NCBI GenBank assembly: GCA_964446865.1
Contig: CAYURD010000004.1
Coordinates: forward strand, 37,251 to 101,250
Reading direction: 5' to 3'
Length of the DNA stretch: 64,000 nucleotides
Source: Glaciecola sp964446865
Lineage (GTDB): Bacteria > Pseudomonadota > Gammaproteobacteria > Enterobacterales > Alteromonadaceae
Part shown: in pieces, positions 36,441 through 45,089 of the stretch
How the letters are laid out: each line of letters begins with the position of its first letter
Numbering within the stretch: the stretch's first letter is position 1
The notes under the pieces: generated by a model
Databases searched by the model: none
Seen by the model: the letters and a program-made list of their open reading frames with translations, nothing else
What the model was told of the DNA's origin: nothing
Position numbers and translations under genes: made by a program

Positions 36441-37880
36441 ATGGCAGGTTCTCGTGAACAGTTTGGTTCTAAACTCGGGTTTATTTTAGCGGCGGCGGGT
36501 TCGGCCGTTGGTATTGGTAATTTAGTTGCTTTCCCTGTAAGTGCAGCAAAAAACGGCGGCGGTGCTTTTCTGTTAATGTACGCAATTTTTGTTATCGCTA
36601 TTTGTTTACCTGTGATGATTGCAGAGATGACAGTTGGCCGCGCTAGTCAAAAAGATCCTCTAGGCGCGTATACTTCACTTTCTAACAACAACAAAGCTTG
36701 GCGCATAGGCGGATGGCTATCGATCATCACGCCTTTTATGATTGCTGTTTTTTACCTCGTTATCACCGTTTGGATATTTGGCTATTTGGTCGAATCTGCA
36801 ATGGGCAATTTAGATGAACTCGCAAAAGCGGATACCTTTGGCTCGTTTATCACCAGCAACCGTTTATTTATGTATATGGTTTTAGTCCTCGCTATTATCT
36901 ATTTAATTTTACAAGGCGGTGTAAAGCAAGGGATTGAAAAGGCAGCAAAATTTTTAATGCCAGCACTATTTGTCATGTTAGTTTGTTTGGTTATTTTTGT
37001 GCTAATGCAAGATAACGCAATGGCTGGGCTTAAATTTTATTTATTGCCTGATGTTACGAAGATCGATACTGGCGTTGTTAACAGCGCGTTATCTCAAGCC
37101 TTTTTCTCTTTGTCATTAGGCATGGGGATTATGATCACCTACGGCAGTTATATCGACAAACGCGCAGATTTACCTGGGTCGGCTAAACTCGTCGCGCTTA
37201 CGGATACTGCGGTCGCTTTTACTGCCGGTTTAATGATATTGCCAGCTATATTCTCGTTTAACCCTAACGTTAATCCTGAGCAATTAAGTGAATCGTCGGT
37301 CACAATGATATTTAACTTTTTACCGCAAATATTCTTAGCTCTCGAGGCATCTACTGGTTACTTTATTGCTAGTTTGATTGCGTGTATCTTCTTTTTACTG
37401 GTCTTTTTTGCCGCAATTACATCGCTTGTGTCTATTTTTGAAGTGCCCGTTGCGTCTCTAATGAGTGAGAAAGGTAAGTCTCGCCGCACTTCTTTGATTA
37501 TTTGTGGCGTTCTACTTATTGTTTTGTCGCTTATGTGTGTGCTTTCATTTGGTTTTGATGGCTTTGCATGGTTAAGCCACTTCATGACATATGGTGATGC
37601 ACAAAAATCATTCTTTGATGTGGTGATAGATGTGTTTTATGAAACGATATTGCCATTAAACGGCTTACTCATCTGTTTGTTTGTTAGCTACGTGTGGAAA
37701 AAGAACAACTTTAATCAGGAGCTTGATGAAGGTGCGCCTAATTTTAAAAATAGTTTCTTAGAACGTTATGTGAATATTTCGCTGGGCACTTTTATTCCTG
37801 CGATATTAGCCCTGATTTTCATCAACACCGTTGCGCTGAAGTATTTTTCTATTGATATAATGGCTTTATTAACTACATAG
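36441..37880 (+). CDS. Sodium-dependent transporter (NSS/SNF family)
   Basis: The 479-aa protein starts at the ATG behind AAAAAAGGAATTCTC. It has the neurotransmitter:sodium symporter signature SKLGFILAAAGSAVGIGNLVAFP in TM1, which binds Na+ and substrate, and then AKNGGGAFLLMYA. Bacterial members take up amino acids such as tryptophan or tyrosine. About eleven to twelve helices are seen. The palindrome upstream may control it. Confidence 0.93.
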   Translation: MAGSREQFGSKLGFILAAAGSAVGIGNLVAFPVSAAKNGGGAFLLMYAIFVIAICLPVMIAEMTVGRASQKDPLGAYTSLSNNNKAWRIGGWLSIITPFMIAVFYLVITVWIFGYLVESAMGNLDELAKADTFGSFITSNRLFMYMVLVLAIIYLILQGGVKQGIEKAAKFLMPALFVMLVCLVIFVLMQDNAMAGLKFYLLPDVTKIDTGVVNSALSQAFFSLSLGMGIMITYGSYIDKRADLPGSAKLVALTDTAVAFTAGLMILPAIFSFNPNVNPEQLSESSVTMIFNFLPQIFLALEASTGYFIASLIACIFFLLVFFAAITSLVSIFEVPVASLMSEKGKSRRTSLIICGVLLIVLSLMCVLSFGFDGFAWLSHFMTYGDAQKSFFDVVIDVFYETILPLNGLLICLFVSYVWKKNNFNQELDEGAPNFKNSFLERYVNISLGTFIPAILALIFINTVALKYFSIDIMALLTT

Positions 37881-37932
37881 GGAAGAGCGTTAAGCATAGG
37901 CAATGCCTTATTTCTTTGTGCAATACGCTTTG

Positions 37933-37968
37933 TGACTATGCGCTTTTGACTATGTGCTTTTGACTATG
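37933..37968. repeat. 14-bp tandem repeat running into the assembly gap
   Basis: TGACTATGCGCTTT, TGACTATGTGCTTT and a partial TGACTATG stand head to tail (two full copies and eight bases) directly up to the first N. It is an intergenic tandem repeat whose end is not assembled. Confidence 0.8.
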
Positions 37969-38068
37969 NNNNNNNNNNNNNNNNNNNNNNNNNNNNNNNN
38001 NNNNNNNNNNNNNNNNNNNNNNNNNNNNNNNNNNNNNNNNNNNNNNNNNNNNNNNNNNNNNNNNNNNN
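37969..38068. other. Assembly gap (100 N) flanked by repeats
   Basis: A 100-N placeholder. Both sides are repetitive, which probably caused the break. Confidence 0.99.
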
Positions 38069-38208
38069 ACCCACGTCATTCCCGCGAAAACCCACGTCAT
38101 TCCCGCGAAGGCGGGAACCTCATTGGAACCAATCGATATCCGTTAGGCGGTTGTTATATCATGCTCTTCATGATTATCAACCAGATCCCCGCCTTCGCGA
38201 GGATGACG
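38069..38208. repeat. Tandem copies of a REP-like unit with an inverted partner
   Basis: After the gap a 21-bp unit containing CACGTCATTCCCGCGAA is present twice in tandem (38069-38089 and 38090-38110). The second copy continues to GGCGGG, making a CCCGC/GCGGG stem. An inverted copy ending GGATGACG lies at 38188-38208, so 38095-38115 and 38188-38208 are inverted repeats with two mismatches. The layout resembles REP or BIME elements common in bacterial chromosomes. Confidence 0.8.
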
Positions 38209-38257
38209 AGGAAGTCTTAAACGAACACCATTACACAAAGGCATGTATCTGCGTAAA

Positions 38258-39058
38258 TTACGCTCTACCTGATGTTGTGTCAATCATATTAAGATGACGC
38301 AATTCGTGAACACTTTGTAGTTGGTTCTCAGTCTCGTCTAGGCTATGAATTTTGTCACATAACTTTTCAGCAGCTTCTTCAATTTGAACGGATGCAGACT
38401 CAACTCGCTGTTCAATTTCTTCGCCCATTTTATTCATTCGCTGTTCAAAATTACTAAAATCTGAATCACCCGTTAACATTGCTTTTCCTAGCAAGATGAA
38501 CATTTCGCCCATGGCTTCCGCAACAAGCTCGTTTTGAATACTTTCAATCTCAGCATCTAGATTGTCGTCAAAACCTAAATCTTCTTCCAAATAAGCTGTA
38601 TTAAAGGTCAAAGAATCAGGATCTTGATAGACATGATCTTCAATTGCATCGGCTAAATCGTCTAATCGACTTTTTATTTTTCCTGGTAGTGCACTGTCTT
38701 CGCCCAGCAATCCGGTAAATACTTCATTTAAGGCTATGTTAGTTATTTTAAGCGCCTCTACAGTCACATCAACCACCATGGGGATAGATGCTTCAACATC
38801 CTCAAAATAGCGCTTTGCAAGCCCTGTTTGTTGGCGATTTAAGCTAATTGGTTTGCCATCAACTAACACTAATCCATCAGGCATAATAACAATGTCTTCT
38901 TTGCTTGTTGATTTGACAAGTAATTGATTGTTAGCAAAGCTCAAGTCGCCATTTATATTAGCTTTGCAGCTAGTATCTATTGTGTTGTGTGCATAAACAT
39001 TGGTGCTAACTAGTCCAACACAAGCGATAGATAGGGCGGTTTTTTTAATCAAAGACAT
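38258..39058 (-). CDS. yggN: YggN family exported protein (DUF2884)
   Basis: The 266-aa protein has a signal peptide ending near VYAHN. The segment IVIMPDGLVLVDGKPISLNRQQ and the helical remainder with a conserved C-terminal LCDKIHSLDETENQL match DUF2884/YggN. The role in the cell envelope is unknown. It lies after the repeat region, convergent to nothing. Confidence 0.82.
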   Translation of the reverse strand: MSLIKKTALSIACVGLVSTNVYAHNTIDTSCKANINGDLSFANNQLLVKSTSKEDIVIMPDGLVLVDGKPISLNRQQTGLAKRYFEDVEASIPMVVDVTVEALKITNIALNEVFTGLLGEDSALPGKIKSRLDDLADAIEDHVYQDPDSLTFNTAYLEEDLGFDDNLDAEIESIQNELVAEAMGEMFILLGKAMLTGDSDFSNFEQRMNKMGEEIEQRVESASVQIEEAAEKLCDKIHSLDETENQLQSVHELRHLNMIDTTSGRA

Positions 39059-39418
39059 AAGATTTCCTCTTTATTATATTTTGCTGATGTAATCATCTAC
39101 GACATTGGTGGTGCTTTTACGTGAGTAAAGTGCTCAGCTTATTCAGTAGTTATCAGAAATCGCCTAATTAGTCACAATGTCATCTCCACTTTAATTACCT
39201 TTGCAAAGCGAATGCCAATTATAAAAAGCCATTAAATACAATAATTTAAGTATTCTTTTAGAATGCCGATATACCGATTAGGCCTTTTTATTACTATTTT
39301 TTACGATAAAGTAGTGAAATTGACTAAGATCATGTTTTGCGTAAATTACTTTATTTACGCCTTTGTTTAAAAACATGTTTATTGCATAATACGCGCACTT
39401 TCTACAGAGGAGTTGTTC
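39059..39418. other. Intergenic region between yggN and a small membrane-protein gene
   Basis: About 360 bp of AT-rich DNA serving two divergent genes. It has a hairpin GCGTAAA/TTTACGC at 39339-39360 and, just after, a plausible promoter with TAATAC near 39387 for the downstream gene. I see no other gene. Confidence 0.4.
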
Positions 39419-39634
39419 ATGTTAAATTCAGTGCTTGGCTTTTTATTGGCATTTGGTAATACACTTTTATTTGGCTTAATGATGCTTGCCCTTGTCTTAG
39501 GTGTAAGTTGCGTTGTTATGGCCATTATCACTGGCAAAAAAGGTGCTGAGGGAATGAAAGAGCGCATAGAATATGGGTTTTTTGGGGTATCTGGATTGGG
39601 TGTCATGGGTCTTTTAGCTTACGCTATTGCATAA
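39419..39634 (+). CDS. Small two-helix membrane protein of unknown function
   Basis: The 71-aa protein starts at ATG 39419, six bases after AGAGGAG; a TTG at 39413 would touch the Shine-Dalgarno and is unlikely. Two hydrophobic stretches (about residues 4-35 and 53-71) flank the polar ITGKKGAEGMKERIEYG. I do not recognise a family. It converges on the channel gene. Confidence 0.7.
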   Translation: MLNSVLGFLLAFGNTLLFGLMMLALVLGVSCVVMAIITGKKGAEGMKERIEYGFFGVSGLGVMGLLAYAIA

Positions 39635-39646
39635 GCAACCACCCTT

Positions 39647-39679
39647 CAAAATCATACAGCTAAGGTCAACAGGCCCTAG
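39647..39679. repeat. Degenerate half copy of the 28024-28079 palindrome
   Basis: This 33-bp stretch aligns with 28047-28079 (centre plus right arm) with three mismatches: CAAAATCATACAGC is identical, then GTCAACAGGCCCTAG. Its final CTAG contains the stop codon of the channel gene on the minus strand. Confidence 0.8.
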
Positions 39680-40941
39680 TCATCGTTAAGTCTTTTCGGT
39701 GAATTGGTGACGCGTTGATAGGCACTCAGGCCAAACGTTGGCATAATCGCAATTAAGTGATCAAACATTTCTGACTGAATATGCTCATATTCAACCCAAT
39801 CTTGTTTTTTACTAAAACAATACACTTCTATTGGTAAGCCGAGTTCGCTTGGCGCCAGTTGTCTTACCATGCGCGTTAATGAATCACTTAAATCGGGGTG
39901 TTTAGCGATATAAGCACTTACGTAAGCTCTAAATGTCCCTATGTTAGTTAAGCGTCTGCTGTTAATTTTATCGAGCGCAGATGCTTCGCAACGTTTACTA
40001 TCCTCAATTAGTTCACCTTCTTTACCATTTAAGTATGATGAAATTAAGTCTAGTTTACGCCACTTTTCAATTTGTTCTTGCGTGGCAAAACTGATGGTAC
40101 GCATATCGATATATATCGACCGTTTTATACGCCGGCCACCCGAGTCTTTCATGCCGCGCCAGTTTTTTACTGCGTCGCTGGTTAGGGCGTAGGTGGGTAT
40201 GGTTGAAATAGTCTTATCCCAATTTTGCACTTTTACCACGGTTAATCCAATTTCAGTAATATCACCGTCTACACCGTATTTTGGGATCTCAATCCAGTCT
40301 CCAGTATTAAACATGCGGTTAGCCGCTATTTGAATACCTGACACAAAACCCAATATGGTGTCGCGGAAAATGAGTAAGAGGACGGCGGCGATGGCGGTTA
40401 AACCCGACAATAAATAGATTGGACTCTTGCCTAATAACAAAGAAATAACCAAAAACACCATGGCTAGAGTGATAATCAACTTAGCAACTTGCACAAAGCC
40501 GGTGATAGGGGCTTTTTTTGCTAAGCGAGATTTCGAATAAATAGCTTCAGAGGCAGTTAAGCTTGCCAAAAGCGCTAAGTAAATACTAAATATAAGGTAT
40601 AGGCCAACTAAGAGTGCCAGTGCAGCAAAGGCTGGTGAACTTGTTGGTAAAACAACAAATTTTCCTGCATACAGCACAAGACCTGGTACTAAGTGGGCTA
40701 AACGTCTAAATACACCATACTCGAGTAGCTCGTTATCCCAAGTGTTTTTAGTAAAACCGACTAGCCTCACGACTTTAAACGTTAAGATTAAACGCGTCAC
40801 GATATGCACTGCAATGGCTGTTGTAAACAAAGCCAATATTGCGGCGACTGTATACTGCCAACTACTAGTGTCGGCGTTTATGCCGATTTTAGAAAGTAGG
40901 GCAATGATTTGTATTTGTATGTCAGTATTCTCAGTCAGCAT
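39676..40941 (-). CDS. YbdG-like mechanosensitive channel (MscS family)
   Basis: The 421-aa protein has about five N-terminal helices, then the MscS pore and beta domain: LLIFRDTILGFVSGIQIAANRMFNTGDWIEIPKYGVDGDI. The C-terminal domain resembles E. coli YbdG (415 aa), a small-conductance osmotic channel. It overlaps the preceding acyltransferase gene by 11 bp. Its stop codon lies in the repeat at 39647-39679. Confidence 0.9.
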   Translation of the reverse strand: MLTENTDIQIQIIALLSKIGINADTSSWQYTVAAILALFTTAIAVHIVTRLILTFKVVRLVGFTKNTWDNELLEYGVFRRLAHLVPGLVLYAGKFVVLPTSSPAFAALALLVGLYLIFSIYLALLASLTASEAIYSKSRLAKKAPITGFVQVAKLIITLAMVFLVISLLLGKSPIYLLSGLTAIAAVLLLIFRDTILGFVSGIQIAANRMFNTGDWIEIPKYGVDGDITEIGLTVVKVQNWDKTISTIPTYALTSDAVKNWRGMKDSGGRRIKRSIYIDMRTISFATQEQIEKWRKLDLISSYLNGKEGELIEDSKRCEASALDKINSRRLTNIGTFRAYVSAYIAKHPDLSDSLTRMVRQLAPSELGLPIEVYCFSKKQDWVEYEHIQSEMFDHLIAIMPTFGLSAYQRVTNSPKRLNDD

Positions 40942-41830
40942 GCGTGTTGGTCATCCATTTTCGCATTCTTTCGTTTTTCGCTTCCCACAAATCGTTAATC
41001 CATTGTTGAAAGCGTTGTTGAAAGGTCACTTCATTAAAATAATCACCAATGATATCTGAAGATACTGGTAGTGTATTAACATCAATCACGATTTTTGTCA
41101 TTCGACCGCTTAACATGTCCATCATAGGGTGCCTTGAATTAGGGTAGGCAAGTGTGATGTCGAGTATATTACTAAACAGCTCACCCATTGCGGTTAAGGT
41201 AAAGGCAATGCCGCCGGCTTTGGGCCTTAATAGATGAGAAAAAGGGCTGCTTCTTTGCTTGTGCTTTTCTAAGGTAAATCTTGTGCCTTCAACAAAGTTG
41301 ATAACGGTAGTGGGTCTATCAATAAATTTTTCACAAGATTTACGCGTTGTTTCTATATCTTTGCCTTTAAGGTGTGGATTTTTATTGATGAAAGCTTGCG
41401 AATATCGTCGCATAAAAGGCATGTCCATGGCCCATGCTGCTAAGCCAACAAATGGCAACCAAATAAGCTCTTTTTTCAAAAAGAATTTAGGAGGCGGAAT
41501 GCGCGGCGCACAAAAATCAATCAGCAAAATAATATCTAAATAACTAATATGATTCGCGGTGATCAAATACCATTTTTGCTTTGAAAGCGGTTCATCAATC
41601 TCAATTCTAATTTCGATACGATTAAACATTTTAATCATTGCGACACTTAAAATAGCGAACGAAAAATATAGCCTGTGCATCACATCAAGCAGAGTATTTC
41701 GTATAGCGTTGATGGGTAACAAAAACCGCAGTAATCCGAAAATAATAATCATCCCTCCCCAAAATCCTAAATTTGTCAGTTGCAATATAAGATGGATAGG
41801 AAAGATGATGATTGAGCGTATTGCTTTCAA
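40931..41830 (-). CDS. Acyltransferase (LPLAT/YihG-like), second of a tandem pair
   Basis: The product is 299 aa from the TTG at 41830, which overlaps the stop of the upstream acyltransferase as TTGA and gives MKAIRSIIIFPIHLIL, matching the start of its neighbour. The frame runs on to 41884 without support. The acyltransferase motif is NHISYLDI (N-H-x4-D), with VEGTRF as the second motif. Such enzymes acylate lysophosphatidic acid or related lipids at the inner membrane. It is followed by the channel gene with an 11-bp overlap. Confidence 0.88.
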   Translation of the reverse strand: MKAIRSIIIFPIHLILQLTNLGFWGGMIIIFGLLRFLLPINAIRNTLLDVMHRLYFSFAILSVAMIKMFNRIEIRIEIDEPLSKQKWYLITANHISYLDIILLIDFCAPRIPPPKFFLKKELIWLPFVGLAAWAMDMPFMRRYSQAFINKNPHLKGKDIETTRKSCEKFIDRPTTVINFVEGTRFTLEKHKQRSSPFSHLLRPKAGGIAFTLTAMGELFSNILDITLAYPNSRHPMMDMLSGRMTKIVIDVNTLPVSSDIIGDYFNEVTFQQRFQQWINDLWEAKNERMRKWMTNTHAD

Positions 41831-42747
41831 GATTCGGCATACTCCTGCTCTAGTTGTTTTAGTTTTTGTTCTTTTTGCTGCCAAAGCTGGTTTAAGTATT
41901 GTTGAAATTTCTCTTTTTCGCTAGCGGTATTAAAATATTCGTCACTGTAAATACCCTTATCAAATAAATTCTTTATGCTGATAACGTCAATATCAACGAT
42001 AATATCTTGTACTCTTCCGCATATAAAATCCCAATAAGAAGGGATCCCTTTGGGGTAAAAAATAGTGACATCAACCAGATCGGTTAATCGTTCGCCCATT
42101 GCATGCAAAACAAAGGCAATACCACCAGATTTTGGCGCAAGGGTATGCGTAAGCCCTAATTGCTGATTAAACTTGTTATTAGTTTTCTTTTCAGAGAAGC
42201 GTGTGCCTTCTACAAAGTTCATGATGCTAACAGGTTTGTTTTCAAACTTCTGACAAGCTATTTTAGTCGTTTCGAGATCTTTGCCTTTTAAATGAGGGTG
42301 CTTTTCAATATATGCTTTGCTGTAGCGTTTCATGAATGGAAAGTCTAAGCCCCACCATGCAAGTCCTAAAAAAGGAACATAAATTAAATTCTGCTTCAAA
42401 AAGAATTTTAAAAAAGGAATTTTCCGATTGAAGACTCGCTGTAGTACTAATATGTCGACCCATGATTGGTGGTTAGCAATCACTAAATACCACTGCTTTG
42501 TTGATAAATACGATGGTAGGCTTACATGAATATTTGTACGAGAAAATACTGTTTGATTAACTCGGTTTACGCTGATCCAAACAGACGCGCAATTATCAAC
42601 AAATATCGACATCAGTGTTTGTAATGCTCGTATCGGCAATAACTTTATAAGCGAAAAAACCATGATGGGTATAAACCAAAATACCGTGTTTACAAAGTAA
42701 ATCACGACAGAAAATAGACCATTTAAGGTGTGCAAAATAGCGCTCAT
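41827..42747 (-). CDS. Acyltransferase (LPLAT/YihG-like), first of a tandem pair
   Basis: The product is 306 aa from the ATG at 42747 with AAAGAG upstream (42768 possible). It has NHQSWVDI and FVEGTRFSEKK motifs of the PlsC/YihG-type acyltransferases and an N-terminal hydrophobic segment. It and the next gene share long stretches such as HPHLKGKD(L/I)ETT, so they are a tandem duplication. The substrate cannot be assigned. Confidence 0.88.
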   Translation of the reverse strand: MSAILHTLNGLFSVVIYFVNTVFWFIPIMVFSLIKLLPIRALQTLMSIFVDNCASVWISVNRVNQTVFSRTNIHVSLPSYLSTKQWYLVIANHQSWVDILVLQRVFNRKIPFLKFFLKQNLIYVPFLGLAWWGLDFPFMKRYSKAYIEKHPHLKGKDLETTKIACQKFENKPVSIMNFVEGTRFSEKKTNNKFNQQLGLTHTLAPKSGGIAFVLHAMGERLTDLVDVTIFYPKGIPSYWDFICGRVQDIIVDIDVISIKNLFDKGIYSDEYFNTASEKEKFQQYLNQLWQQKEQKLKQLEQEYAES

Positions 42748-42856
42748 TGTTAACTCTTTGCTCAGCATAAAAACCGCGCAAGTATACCGTACGAAGTGTT
42801 ATTAGCAAAGGTTAGTAACGCCAGTAGGTGGTATAACATTGTATCTATCGGTAGGC

Positions 42857-45010
42857 TCAATCAATCGTGATAAATGAAACTTGATTTCGGCCATTTCGCT
42901 TACACTTATATAGTGCTTCATCTGCACGTAATACTAATTCGTCTAGCGAATATGGCTTATTAGCCTTTACGCTACATACGCCAGCACTAACGGTAAATGA
43001 TATTTTTTCGCCTGATTTAGGCTCTTCAATTTTGATTAATTGAGTTTCTTGATGAATTCTGTTGATTAATTCATGCTGAGATTCAACGTTTGTGCCCGAC
43101 AAGTAAATGATAAACTCTTCACCCCCGTAGCGACCAATCATATCGGTGTCTCTTTTGCAAAAATGTTGCATATGTTTAGCAAAGGCCATTAGACACTTGT
43201 CACCAAACGGATGCCCATAGGTATCATTAATGAACTTAAAGTTATCTAAATCGAGCAGGGCTATTGAAAATGGCTGGTGGTGACGGAAACTATTTTTGAT
43301 GGCGGTAACGGTAAGCTCGTTAAAACCACTCCTGTTTAATAACTTGGTTAGGCCATCTTGCCTTGCTTTAAGTGCGAGTGCTTGATTTCGTTGTTCAAGT
43401 CTTTCTGTTTTTTCTTCGACCTGTTGTTTTAGGCGGCTTTCATAATTTTTGACTAAGTAAGACGACCGTTTCAGTTTTTTGGCCATAACGCTGAACTCTT
43501 TGCTTGTGTCGCTAGAATTTAACCAATCACTCGACACCGCTTCTTCATTATCAAGTAGCGTTTTAAGTGGAGCGGTGATCCGATTTGTTAGTTTGTATGC
43601 GATATACAGAAACGCACTTAAGACCAACAGTAGACCAAACCCGACTAAAATAAACTGCTCTCTTACAAGTGTTGTAAAGCTCTGAGAGTTCTGAATGACA
43701 TAAACTTTCCAACCAAATTCTGTTGTTTTTGATTTGTATAAATAAGATTGGTGCGTCGCCACCATTAACGGTATTGATTCAAAAAGTTGGCTTTTACTTG
43801 GCAAGTAAGAAAACTTGCTTAAGGCTTTGTAAGCCGACGCTTTATTGGAATAAACGATGCGATTTTTTTGGTCAGTTACGATGACGGTATTGTAAGGAGA
43901 AATCGCTTTGATATCATCTTCGTAGCTGTTAAGTGTCGTTAAATCTATTGCGCCAAACATCACACCATCAAAAAGTTGCTCATTTTCTAATTGCTTAAAT
44001 ATAGGCGCCGCAAGTGAAATCATTGGTTGCTCTACAACGCCTTTACTTAATATCACTTCTGAGGTGACTGTTTTTAATTCACGCCTTGCGTCAATAAAGT
44101 ACGACCTATCTTTGACGGTTCTTTCATTTTTGGGTAATTTTGCTATTTGTTCATTATAAAAACGAGGTGCAAAAAAACCTAAACTCCCGTTTTTATCGGT
44201 TCTGGTGATATTAAAAAACGATGGGTGGTTCGCTTGTGCTTGTAACATTAGCTCTTCAATCATTTTAGCATTGCTTGGTGAATAAGCGTTTGTGACATTC
44301 AATGCCATCGCTAATTGTTCGATAACCAATTGATGTTGCCTCAAAAAGGTCGTTGTGACCTCTTCAATAAATAGCGCTTTAGTTTCAAGTTCGCTAAGCA
44401 AAGACTTTTCTTTGTGGTGAATTTGTTGTGCAATAAATGCAAATGAAGTCACCAAAACCGGCACTACCATAGTAGAAGAGCAAAGCACAAAAATATTCGA
44501 AGAGAGGGTATGCTGCTTTATTCTGCGTTGATGCAGCCATTCGTCTGGAATAAAAATATAGATACAAGCGGCAACGGCAGCATTTAGTAAGCCATTAAAC
44601 GCTATTTGAAGGGTGATGATAAGGTTTTCATCGGTCAGCTCACTTGAATTGAGATGATTGAGTAGCCATAAAATAGGCACACCTAATAAGGTCCAATACA
44701 GCAACGATGCGATAATTAAATATATTCGACGATTAATTAGCACCAGTATTATAATAAGTTCTAGTACAAATAATAATGACACCGTCCACAGCTGTGAGAC
44801 CACAACTTGAGAAAAGAGTGCACAAATAGCGACAAAAAGACTTAGCGAACGAGGTAGTAGCATTATGGCCAAAAAGACGAAGCTACTGCCAAGCATCAAT
44901 TTTGTGTCACCAATAATACTTACCGAGCCAAAAAGGTTAGCGCTCAGTGTTAAAAGGCTTAAGAGTAGACAAACTTGAATGTTTTCTAGTGAATTATTAT
45001 TTTTGTTCAT
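42857..45010 (-). CDS. Membrane diguanylate cyclase (GGDEF), paralogue 1
   Basis: The 717-aa protein has an N-terminal block of about six to seven helices (residues 10-190), a periplasmic sensor of dCache type (about 200-440, with KDRSYFIDARRE), a second membrane helix, a HAMP-like linker (TNRITAPLKTL), a coiled coil and a C-terminal GGDEF domain. The active site GGEEF is at 629-633, and the RxxD product-inhibition site is RDTD at 620-623. It should make cyclic di-GMP in response to an outside signal. It stands 79 bp after paralogue 2 on the same strand. Confidence 0.93.
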   Translation of the reverse strand: MNKNNNSLENIQVCLLLSLLTLSANLFGSVSIIGDTKLMLGSSFVFLAIMLLPRSLSLFVAICALFSQVVVSQLWTVSLLFVLELIIILVLINRRIYLIIASLLYWTLLGVPILWLLNHLNSSELTDENLIITLQIAFNGLLNAAVAACIYIFIPDEWLHQRRIKQHTLSSNIFVLCSSTMVVPVLVTSFAFIAQQIHHKEKSLLSELETKALFIEEVTTTFLRQHQLVIEQLAMALNVTNAYSPSNAKMIEELMLQAQANHPSFFNITRTDKNGSLGFFAPRFYNEQIAKLPKNERTVKDRSYFIDARRELKTVTSEVILSKGVVEQPMISLAAPIFKQLENEQLFDGVMFGAIDLTTLNSYEDDIKAISPYNTVIVTDQKNRIVYSNKASAYKALSKFSYLPSKSQLFESIPLMVATHQSYLYKSKTTEFGWKVYVIQNSQSFTTLVREQFILVGFGLLLVLSAFLYIAYKLTNRITAPLKTLLDNEEAVSSDWLNSSDTSKEFSVMAKKLKRSSYLVKNYESRLKQQVEEKTERLEQRNQALALKARQDGLTKLLNRSGFNELTVTAIKNSFRHHQPFSIALLDLDNFKFINDTYGHPFGDKCLMAFAKHMQHFCKRDTDMIGRYGGEEFIIYLSGTNVESQHELINRIHQETQLIKIEEPKSGEKISFTVSAGVCSVKANKPYSLDELVLRADEALYKCKRNGRNQVSFITID

Positions 45011-45089
45011 TTAATGTGTGTAAAAAGCGCGAAGAGTCCATCCTTAGTAGACTGTTTTATGTACAGTTATTGTGTAAGGCTACACTAGA

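Noticed and set aside
38069..38208. CRISPR array
   Set aside because: Only two tandem copies, no spacers of regular length, no cas genes; it fits REP-like repeats better.
37954..38220. Reading frame spanning the second gap
   Set aside because: It crosses the 100 N placeholder and consists mostly of repeat sequence.
41830..41884. Longer N-terminus for the second acyltransferase
   Set aside because: It would overlap the upstream gene by 58 bp and does not align with the start of its tandem paralogue, while TTG at 41830 does.
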